This document shows positions 14,388 through 19,508 of a stretch of 19,508 bases of DNA, piece by piece. The stretch is taken from NCBI GenBank assembly GCA_037445185.1, contig JBBIKZ010000039.1:1-19508 (forward strand), in the 5' to 3' direction. Source of the DNA: JANWZL01 sp037445185. GTDB lineage: Bacteria; Pseudomonadota; Gammaproteobacteria; Burkholderiales; Thiobacillaceae. Within the stretch, counting starts at the first letter, position 1. Each line of letters begins with the position of its first letter. The notes below the pieces were generated by a model. That model did no database searches. It was not told the origin of the DNA and was given only the letters and a program-made list of their open reading frames with translations. A program made the position numbers and the translations under genes.

Positions 14388-15140
14388 TTGACTGACCCGC
14401 ATTCTACCCCGAACCCCGCCAGCCCTCTCGGCAACGTCCGCATCGTGCTGGTGGAGACCCGTCACCCGGGCAACCTGGGTGCCGCGGCGCGGGCCATGAA
14501 GACCATGGGGCTCGGCCGGCTGTATCTGGTCAACCCTCATTGCGCCATAGACGACGAAGCGCGCGCACGTGCCTCCGGCGCGCGCGATGTGCTGGAAGCG
14601 GCCGTGCTCTGCCAGACCCTGGCCGAGGCCCTGGACGGCACAGTGCTCTCGGCCGCCTGCACCGCGCGGCGCCGTGACCTGCCTCACCCTGCCCATACAC
14701 CGCGCCAGGCCGCCCCGCTCCTGCTCGCGCAGGCGGCCACCGCGCCGGTGGCCGTGGTCTTCGGTTCCGAGACCTACGGCCTGTCCAACGCGCATCTGAT
14801 GCAATGCCGCTGGCTCATCTACATCCCGGCCAACCCCGACTACATGTCGCTCAACCTGGCCGCGGCGGTGCAGGTATTGGCCTACGAGCTGCGCAGCACG
14901 CATGCGGACGCGGTCATCCCCCTGCCCGGCTTCGAGGCCGCCACCCATGGCGAGGTCGAGGCCTTGCTGGCGGAACTGGAACGCGCCCTGGTCGAGATCG
15001 GCTTCCTCGACCCCGCCCGGCCGAAGCGGCTGATGCCCCGGCTGCGGCGCTTCTTTGCCCGCGCCGGCCTCGAGAAGGAGGAGGTCGCCATCTGGCGCGG
15101 CATCCTCAACGCCGTGCGCCAAGCCACACGCAAAAATTGA
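14388..15140 (+). CDS. trmJ: tRNA (cytidine/uridine-2'-O-)-methyltransferase TrmJ
   Basis: A 250-residue SPOUT-class methyltransferase that 2'-O-methylates position 32 of certain tRNAs using SAM. Seen: NVRIVLVETRHPGNLGAAAR then AMKTMGLGRLYLVNP (N-terminal motif 1), PVAVVFGSETYGLSN (motif 2) and NPDYMSLNLAAAVQVLAYEL (motif 3, the SAM-binding knot), then a helical C-terminal dimerisation region. The start is TTG at 14388: no ATG or GTG lies between it and the conserved core, and GGAGGG is about 9 nt upstream. This gives about 12 residues more than the E. coli protein. It sits upstream of cysE and iscR, mirroring the suhB/trmJ/isc neighbourhood of enteric bacteria. Confidence 0.95.
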   Translation: MTDPHSTPNPASPLGNVRIVLVETRHPGNLGAAARAMKTMGLGRLYLVNPHCAIDDEARARASGARDVLEAAVLCQTLAEALDGTVLSAACTARRRDLPHPAHTPRQAAPLLLAQAATAPVAVVFGSETYGLSNAHLMQCRWLIYIPANPDYMSLNLAAAVQVLAYELRSTHADAVIPLPGFEAATHGEVEALLAELERALVEIGFLDPARPKRLMPRLRRFFARAGLEKEEVAIWRGILNAVRQATRKN

Positions 15141-15157
15141 CTTCTTTAGTCGGGAAT
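15133..15157 (+). promoter_or_regulatory. IscR type-1-like site over the cysE promoter
   Basis: The half-sites TTGACT (15137-15142) and AGTCGG (15148-15153) are 5 bp apart and the site ends in GGGAAT, as in the classical E. coli iscR operator. I count 20 of 25 matches to the type-1 consensus. It overlaps the last codons of trmJ and the -35 of the predicted cysE promoter, so binding should repress cysE. Confidence 0.55.
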
Positions 15158-15165
15158 CGCATACT
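15137..15165 (+). promoter_or_regulatory. Predicted sigma-70 promoter of cysE
   Basis: TTGACT (15137-15142, 5/6) and CATACT (15160-15165, 4/6) are 17 nt apart. Transcription would start near 15172, giving a leader of about 34 nt. The 65 nt between trmJ and cysE are otherwise featureless, and no Shine-Dalgarno is obvious before cysE. Confidence 0.5.
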
Positions 15166-15205
15166 CCCGGGCTGAGAATCCAGATCATCGCATCGTCATA
15201 TTCCA

Positions 15206-15955
15206 ATGTTCCGCCATCTGCGCGAAGACATCGGCGTCGTGTTCGAACGTGACCCAGCGGCGCGCACCTTTTTCGAGGTGCTGACCACCTATCCCGGCGT
15301 GCATGCCGTGCTCTGGCATCGGCTGTCGCACCGGCTGTGGAACTGGAATCTGAAGTGGCTGGCGCGTCTGTCCGCCGCCCTGGCACGCTGGTTCACCGGT
15401 GTGGAGATCCATCCCGGTGCCAAAATCGGCCGCCGCGTGTTCATCGACCACGGCATGGGGGTGGTGATCGGCGAGACGGCCGAGCTGGGCGATGACTGCA
15501 CCCTGTATCACGGTGTGACGCTGGGCGGCACCTCCTGGCAGAAAGGCAAACGCCACCCCACCCTGGAGCCCGGCGTGATCATCGGCGCCGGCGCCAAGGT
15601 GTTGGGGCCCATCACCATCGGCGCCGGGGCCAAGATCGGCTCCAACGCCGTGGTGGTCAAGGACGTGCCGCCGGGCGCCACCGCGGTGGGCATCCCCGCG
15701 CGCATCCTGGACGAGCGTGAGCAGGCGCGGGAACAGACGGCCAAGCGGCTGGGCTTCTCCGCCTACGCGGTGAGCACCGACATGAACGATCCCATCGTCA
15801 AGGCCATCCACGGCCTGATCGATCACGTCGCCCACACCGACCGGCGCCTGGAACTGATCCTGGCCGAACTGAGGCGACTGGGGGGACGCGTGGACGAGAC
15901 CGGACATCCGGAGGACCAATTCGATCCTGATTACTTGAACAAAATCGTCGACTGA
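15206..15955 (+). CDS. cysE: Serine O-acetyltransferase
   Basis: A 249-residue acetyltransferase that makes O-acetylserine from serine and acetyl-CoA, the carbon acceptor for sulfide in cysteine synthesis. Seen: an N-terminal helical region (MFRHLREDIGVVFERDPAAR), then the left-handed beta-helix with hexapeptide repeats, VEIHPGAKIGRRVFIDHGMG, GETAELGDDCTLYHGVTLGG, GVIIGAGAKVLGPITIGAGA and AKIGSNAVVVKDVPPGATAV. It is shorter at the N-terminus than E. coli CysE (273 aa), like the EpsC/NifP or CysE2 type often placed beside isc or nif genes. The C-terminal tail (about 175-249) may mediate partner contact. Its location just before iscR suggests it supplies cysteine for IscS. Confidence 0.95.
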   Translation: MFRHLREDIGVVFERDPAARTFFEVLTTYPGVHAVLWHRLSHRLWNWNLKWLARLSAALARWFTGVEIHPGAKIGRRVFIDHGMGVVIGETAELGDDCTLYHGVTLGGTSWQKGKRHPTLEPGVIIGAGAKVLGPITIGAGAKIGSNAVVVKDVPPGATAVGIPARILDEREQAREQTAKRLGFSAYAVSTDMNDPIVKAIHGLIDHVAHTDRRLELILAELRRLGGRVDETGHPEDQFDPDYLNKIVD

Positions 15956-15972
15956 CTGTCACATCGGGGACA

Positions 15973-15997
15973 ATAGTTGACTAAATTAATCAGGTTT
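15973..15997 (+). promoter_or_regulatory. IscR type-1 operator upstream of iscR
   Basis: Half-sites TTGACT (15977-15982) and AATCAG (15988-15993) separated by AAATT, preceded by ATAG. I count 23 of 25 matches to the type-1 consensus. In E. coli [2Fe-2S]-IscR binds such sites to repress its own operon. Here the site covers the -35 hexamer. Confidence 0.8.
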
Positions 15998-16005
15998 AGT
16001 AAAGT
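15977..16005 (+). promoter_or_regulatory. Predicted promoter of the isc operon
   Basis: TTGACT (15977-15982, 5/6) and TAAAGT (16000-16005, 4/6) with a 17-nt spacer; the -35 lies within the IscR operator. The start would be near 16012. Confidence 0.6.
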
Positions 16006-16246
16006 GCTATGCAACCAAGCCAGCAACTGTTGCCCGGCCGCCCTTAGACCGACGCGCGCCCCCACGGGGGAGGGCGCGAGGTGAACGGGGGCTGCGATAC
16101 GTGGTTGCCCCCTGGGCCGGTCCTTGCCCGGCCCGCCCCCCTGACAAGGGGGTTGGCCCGTCGGGCCTGGGGGTTCTAGACGGGGGTGTTGCGGATAGGG
16201 TCCGGTCCTCCCGGGCTGGCCTTAGTTATCTCGAGAGGAGTGCATC

Positions 16247-16732
16247 ATGCGGTTGACGACCAAAGGACGTTTTGCGGTGACGGCGATGATCGATCTGGGC
16301 ATGCGCCAGAGCCGGGGCCCCGTGACCCTGGCGGGCATCAGCGAGCGCCAAAAGATCTCGCTGTCCTATCTGGAACAACTGTTCGGACGCCTGCGGCGCC
16401 AGGGCATCGTCGACAGCGTGCGCGGGCCGGGTGGCGGCTACACCATGGCGCGACCGATGACGGAGATCTCGGTGGCAGACATCATCCGCGCCGTGGACGA
16501 GCCCATCGACGCGACGCAGTGCGGCGGATTGGGCAACTGTCACGACGACCACGAGTGTATGACCCATGAGCTGTGGACCAACTTGAACGAGCACATCTAC
16601 CGCTACCTCGAGGGGGTGAATCTCGCCAGCCTGGTGGAGACTCAATTGAAGAAGCAGGCCGAGGCTGGCCTGCGCAAGGACGAGCGTCGTGTGCTGGGCA
16701 CGGCCGAACTCAAGGCGGTGGTGAACGGCTGA
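16247..16732 (+). CDS. iscR: Fe-S cluster-responsive transcriptional regulator IscR
   Basis: A 161-residue Rrf2-family winged-helix regulator. Cluster ligands are at the same numbers as in E. coli: C92, C98, C104 and H107 (QCGGLGNCHDDHECMTH). The recognition-helix region LSYLEQLFGRLRRQGIVDSV contains E43, and the wing is RGPGGGY. It senses Fe-S status: with a [2Fe-2S] cluster it represses the isc operon, and apo-IscR controls other genes. The ATG at 16247 follows GAGAGGAG. It heads iscR-iscS-iscU-iscA-hscB, 28 nt before iscS. A strong autoregulatory site lies upstream. Confidence 0.98.
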   Translation: MRLTTKGRFAVTAMIDLGMRQSRGPVTLAGISERQKISLSYLEQLFGRLRRQGIVDSVRGPGGGYTMARPMTEISVADIIRAVDEPIDATQCGGLGNCHDDHECMTHELWTNLNEHIYRYLEGVNLASLVETQLKKQAEAGLRKDERRVLGTAELKAVVNG

Positions 16733-16760
16733 ACGGCTGTCCGGTCAAGGAGCGCACGAC

Positions 16761-17972
16761 ATGGTCAAGACCCCTATCTATCTGGACTACTCCGCCACCA
16801 CGCCGGTGGACCCGCGTGTGGCGGAAAAGATGATCCCCTACCTCACCGAGAAGTTCGGCAACCCGGCCTCCCGTTCGCACAGCTTCGGCTGGGAGGCGGA
16901 GCGCGCGGTGGAGCAGGCGCGCGAGCAGGTGGCCGCCCTGGTCAATGCCGATCCCAAGGAGATCGTCTGGACATCGGGCGCCACCGAGTCGAACAACCTG
17001 GCCATCAAGGGCGCGGCGCATTTCTACAAAGGCAAGGGCCGGCACCTCATCACGGTCAAGACCGAGCACAAGGCGGTCCTCGATACCTGCCGCGAGCTGG
17101 AACGTCAGGGCTTCGAGGTCACCTACCTCGGGGTGCAGGAAAACGGGCTCATCGACCTGGACGAGTTCCGCGCCGCCATCCGTCCGGATACGGTGCTCGC
17201 CTCGGTCATGTTCGTCAACAACGAGATCGGCGTCATTCAGGACATCCCCGCATTGGGTGAAATCTGCCGGGAAAAGGGCGTGCTCCTGCACGTCGATGCC
17301 GCCCAGGCCACGGGCAAGGTGGACATCGACCTCGCCCGGCTCAAGGTCGATCTGATGAGCTTCTCCGCCCACAAGACCTACGGGCCCAAGGGCGTGGGCG
17401 CGCTCTACGTGCGGCGCAAGCCCAGGGTGAGGCTCGAGGCGCAGATGCACGGCGGCGGCCATGAGCGCGGCATGCGTTCCGGCACCTTGGCCACGCACCA
17501 GATCGTGGGCATGGGCGAGGCCTTCCGCATCGCCCGCGAGGAGATGCACACCGAGACCGAGCGCATCCGCATGCTGCGCGACAAGCTGCTCAAAGGCTTG
17601 CTGGACATCGAGGAGGTGCACGTCAACGGCGACATGGAGCGGCGCGTGGCCGGCAACCTGAACGTGAGCTTCAACTATGTGGAGGGCGAGAGCCTGATCA
17701 TGGCCATCAAGGACCTGGCCGTCTCCAGCGGCTCCGCCTGCACCTCGGCCAGCCTGGAACCCTCCTACGTATTGAAGGCCTTGGGTCGCAACGACGAGCT
17801 GGCGCACAGCTCCATCCGTTTCTCCATCGGCCGCTTCACCACGGAGGAGGAGATCGACTACGCGGTGCGGCTGTTGCACGAGAAGATCGGCAAGCTGCGC
17901 GACATGTCGCCGCTGTGGGAGATGTACAAGGAAGGTATAGACCTGAACACGGTGCAGTGGGCGGCCCACTGA
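16761..17972 (+). CDS. iscS: Cysteine desulfurase IscS
   Basis: A 403-residue PLP-dependent class V aminotransferase-fold enzyme that takes sulfur from L-cysteine as a persulfide and passes it to IscU, and in many bacteria to tRNA thiolation and other acceptors. Seen: YLDYSATTPVDPRV at the N-terminus, TEHKAVLD with the PLP-stacking His (H103), DAAQATGK, PLP-binding Lys in SFSAHKTYGPKG (K205), and the mobile loop with catalytic Cys in VSSGSACTSASLEPSYVLKA (C327). The length matches E. coli IscS (404). AAGGAG is 8 nt before the ATG. It lies 20 nt upstream of iscU. Confidence 0.98.
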   Translation: MVKTPIYLDYSATTPVDPRVAEKMIPYLTEKFGNPASRSHSFGWEAERAVEQAREQVAALVNADPKEIVWTSGATESNNLAIKGAAHFYKGKGRHLITVKTEHKAVLDTCRELERQGFEVTYLGVQENGLIDLDEFRAAIRPDTVLASVMFVNNEIGVIQDIPALGEICREKGVLLHVDAAQATGKVDIDLARLKVDLMSFSAHKTYGPKGVGALYVRRKPRVRLEAQMHGGGHERGMRSGTLATHQIVGMGEAFRIAREEMHTETERIRMLRDKLLKGLLDIEEVHVNGDMERRVAGNLNVSFNYVEGESLIMAIKDLAVSSGSACTSASLEPSYVLKALGRNDELAHSSIRFSIGRFTTEEEIDYAVRLLHEKIGKLRDMSPLWEMYKEGIDLNTVQWAAH

Positions 17973-17992
17973 TTTCGACAAGGAGCGTTACT

Positions 17993-18418
17993 ATGTCATA
18001 CAGCGAAAAGGTCCTCGACCACTACGAAAACCCCCGCAACGTCGGCTCCTTTGCCAAGGACGAGGCGGGGGTCGGCACCGGCATGGTCGGCGCGCCGGCC
18101 TGCGGCGACGTGATGAAGCTGCAGATCAAGGTCAACGAGCAAGGCATCATCGAGGACGCCCGCTTCAAGACCTATGGCTGCGGCTCGGCCATCGCCTCCT
18201 CCTCGCTGGTCACCGAGTGGGTGAAGGGCAAGACCCTGGACGAGGCGATGACCCTCAAGAACACGCAGATCGCCGAGGAGCTGGCCCTGCCGCCGGTCAA
18301 GATCCACTGCTCCATCCTCGCCGAGGACGCCATCAAGGCCGCCGTGGCGGACTATAAGAAAAAGCATGGACTGGCCGGTGCGGAGTATACGGCCTGCAAC
18401 CCACCCAAGGAGCACTGA
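17993..18418 (+). CDS. iscU: Fe-S cluster assembly scaffold IscU
   Basis: A 141-residue scaffold on which [2Fe-2S] clusters are assembled from IscS sulfur. Cluster residues: C37 (GAPACGD, with D39), C63 (YGCGSAIASSS), H105 and C106 (IHCS). LPPVK (99-103) is the HscA-binding motif. Start chosen at the ATG at 17993 with AAGGAG upstream; a longer in-frame extension overlapping iscS is rejected. About 13 residues longer than E. coli IscU, with a C-terminal tail containing a fourth Cys (C135 in YTACNPPKEH). Its stop is 1 nt before the iscA ATG. Confidence 0.97.
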   Translation: MSYSEKVLDHYENPRNVGSFAKDEAGVGTGMVGAPACGDVMKLQIKVNEQGIIEDARFKTYGCGSAIASSSLVTEWVKGKTLDEAMTLKNTQIAEELALPPVKIHCSILAEDAIKAAVADYKKKHGLAGAEYTACNPPKEH

Positions 18419-18419
18419 C

Positions 18420-18821
18420 ATGGGCGCCGACACCTGCACGGCGCCGGAAGGCGTCGAGATCAAGGACCTGAGCCTGGACGCGGCGGGGCTGGCCGGGGCC
18501 CGCATCAGCCTCTCAGAGCGCGCCGCCGAACACGTCAGCCGCTTCCTCGCCAAGCGGGGCAAGGGGCTGGGCATCAAGCTGGGCGTGCGCACCTCAGGCT
18601 GTTCGGGGATGGCGTACAAGCTGGAGTTCGCCGACGTGGAGGACCCGCAGGACGTCAAGTTCGTCTGCCACGGCGTGAATGTCTATGTCGATCGCAAGAG
18701 CCTGGCCTATCTGAACGGCACCGAACTCGATTACGTGCGCGAGGGTCTGAACGAGGGTTTCAAGTTCAACAACCCGAACGTGAAGTCCCAGTGCGGCTGC
18801 GGGGAGAGCTTCAACGTCTGA
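18420..18821 (+). CDS. iscA: Fe-S cluster assembly protein IscA, N-terminally extended
   Basis: A 133-residue A-type carrier. The conserved Cys are C61 (TSGCSGMAYKLEF), C125 and C127 (SQCGCGESF). It delivers or matures clusters, chiefly [4Fe-4S], after IscU. The core starts at about residue 28 (ARISLSERAAEHVSRF), so there are about 26 extra N-terminal residues compared with the usual 107-residue IscA. The start at 18420 is favoured by AAGGAG 7 nt upstream and the absence of any ATG or GTG nearer the core. The extension is acidic and contains a Cys (C6); its role is unknown. Confidence 0.95.
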   Translation: MGADTCTAPEGVEIKDLSLDAAGLAGARISLSERAAEHVSRFLAKRGKGLGIKLGVRTSGCSGMAYKLEFADVEDPQDVKFVCHGVNVYVDRKSLAYLNGTELDYVREGLNEGFKFNNPNVKSQCGCGESFNV

Positions 18822-18851
18822 GGCCGACGTGGCCCACCCGAGCTGTCAAGC

Positions 18852-19385
18852 ATGCTGGATTTCAACCGCAACCACTTCGAGCTCTTTGGGCTCACACCTG
18901 CCTTCGCGCTCAGCCGTGAGGCGCTCGATCAGGCCTACCGCGGCATACAGGCCGAGATCCACCCCGACCGCTTCGCCCAGGCGGGCGCGGCGGAGCAGAG
19001 GCTGGCGATGCAATGGACCGCGCGGGTGAACGAGGCCTATCAGACGCTGCGCCAGCCCTTCGAGCGGGCGCGCTACCTGCTGGAACTCAAGGGGGTGCAC
19101 GCCATGGATGCCAGGAATACCGCCATGCCGGCGGATTTCCTGATGGAGCAGATGGCGCTGCGCGAGCGGCTGGAAGAGGCGAGGGCGGCGAAGGACTTCA
19201 CGGCACTGCAGCGCATGGCGTCCGAGACGCGTGCCCAAGCCGAGCGGCTGGAGCGGCAACTGGCGGAGCTGCTCGACGAGCGGCATGACTACGCCGAGGC
19301 GGCGGAGGTGCTGCGCAAGTACCGCTTCATGGACAAGCTGCTGCTGGAGATCGACGAGGCCATGGAGGAGATCGACCTCGCCTAG
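18852..19385 (+). CDS. hscB: Fe-S assembly co-chaperone HscB (J-domain protein)
   Basis: A 177-residue protein: an N-terminal J domain (about 1-75) with the HPD motif (37-39, in AEIHPDRFAQ) and a C-terminal three-helix domain (about 85-172) that binds IscU. HscB brings IscU-[2Fe-2S] to the Hsp70 HscA and stimulates its ATPase to release the cluster. NHFELFGLTPAFALS is the usual HscB N-terminus. The ATG at 18852 is 30 nt after iscA with a weak ribosome-binding site. The partner gene hscA would be expected next, but only 123 nt of apparently non-coding DNA are left in the window. Confidence 0.95.
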   Translation: MLDFNRNHFELFGLTPAFALSREALDQAYRGIQAEIHPDRFAQAGAAEQRLAMQWTARVNEAYQTLRQPFERARYLLELKGVHAMDARNTAMPADFLMEQMALRERLEEARAAKDFTALQRMASETRAQAERLERQLAELLDERHDYAEAAEVLRKYRFMDKLLLEIDEAMEEIDLA

Positions 19386-19424
19386 GAGCCTGTCGGACTT
19401 GAGACTGATCTACTGCGCCGGTGG

Positions 19425-19508
19425 GAAGAGCGGTCCATTTTCCCCCGATTTCTCGTTGCATAGGCCCACTATGCGCCTCGAAATCGTGAAAAACTGTCCT
19501 CGCTCTCC
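19425..19508. repeat. Long imperfect palindrome after hscB, cut by the window end
   Basis: The centre is GCATAG (19458-19463), GCCCA, CTATGC (19469-19474). Seven-bp arms CGATTTC (19446-19452) and GAAATCG (19480-19486) lie outside it. Beyond these the flanks still match imperfectly (GAGCGG...ATTTTC on the left against GAAAAACTGTCCTCGCTC on the right), giving arms of about 40 nt. The segment 19386-19508 is AT-richer than the genes and carries no plausible coding frame. It looks like a dispersed palindromic element (REP/MITE-like) or the end of a mobile element. No transposase is visible. Confidence 0.55.

Larger units (their letters stand above)
15956..16246 (+). promoter_or_regulatory. 291-nt control region and long structured leader of iscR
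   Basis: Contents: an IscR-type operator and promoter (15973-16005), then about 235 nt to the iscR ATG. This leader holds several GC-rich inverted repeats: CGCGCCC 16055-16061 with GGGCGCG 16072-16078; GGGCCGG 16114-16120 with CCGGCCC 16128-16134; CCCCC 16137-16141 with GGGGG 16148-16152; GGCCCG 16155-16160 with CGGGCC 16162-16167. No convincing open frame, T-tract terminator or known riboswitch is recognised. The Shine-Dalgarno AGGAG lies 6-7 nt before the ATG. Confidence 0.6.

Noticed and set aside
14166..15386. 406-codon minus-strand frame crossing trmJ and the 5' end of suhB
   Set aside because: It overlaps trmJ on the opposite strand and suhB in another frame, and its residues resemble no protein family.
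16710..17981. 423-codon open frame on the minus strand opposite iscS
   Set aside because: Antisense shadow of iscS, which is certain from its active-site motifs.
1..19508. CRISPR array, prophage or insertion-sequence genes
   Set aside because: No regularly spaced direct repeats, integrase, transposase or phage genes are visible in any frame.

Overview
The window is a densely coded, high-GC (roughly two-thirds G+C by eye) stretch of a bacterial chromosome. It is almost entirely housekeeping genes. The gene order (dnaX-ebfC-recR; xseB-ispA-dxs; suhB divergent from trmJ, followed by cysE and iscR-iscS-iscU-iscA-hscB) and the protein sequences point to a gammaproteobacterium, perhaps an Ectothiorhodospiraceae/Chromatiales-type organism. 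The family-level placement is a guess. No IS transposase, prophage or CRISPR array is visible.

Layout, left to right. Minus strand 1-3952: folE2 (cut by the window edge), dxs, ispA, xseB and a tRNA-Arg(ACG) gene, with the tRNA promoter apparently feeding the isoprenoid operon. Minus strand 4061-8926: cnoX, purB, an HDOD-domain signalling gene, recR and ebfC. Minus strand 8995-10873: dnaX and the 4.5S SRP RNA gene, separated by an inverted heptanucleotide repeat. Minus strand 10992-12222: a DAHP synthase gene preceded by a leader that looks like a complete phenylalanine attenuator. Minus strand 12263-14361: a membrane fatty-acid desaturase and suhB. Plus strand 14388-19385: trmJ, cysE and the isc operon (iscR, iscS, iscU, iscA, hscB). 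The window ends in a long non-coding palindrome where hscA would be expected.

The most interesting content is regulatory. (1) A 20-codon open frame rich in Phe codons (5 Phe within 7 codons) followed by a strong terminator lies directly before the DAHP synthase start; alternative pairings fit classical ribosome-mediated attenuation. (2) Three IscR type-1-like operators can be read: one at iscR itself, one over the -35 of cysE, and a near-perfect palindrome over the promoter of folE2. Together they would link cysteine supply, Fe-S assembly and possibly folate/queuosine precursor synthesis. (3) A G7 run in dnaX sits at codons 421-423, close to where E. coli makes its gamma subunit, and loss of one G leads to a stop 20 codons later. 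(4) The iscR leader is about 235 nt long and carries a series of GC-rich hairpins.
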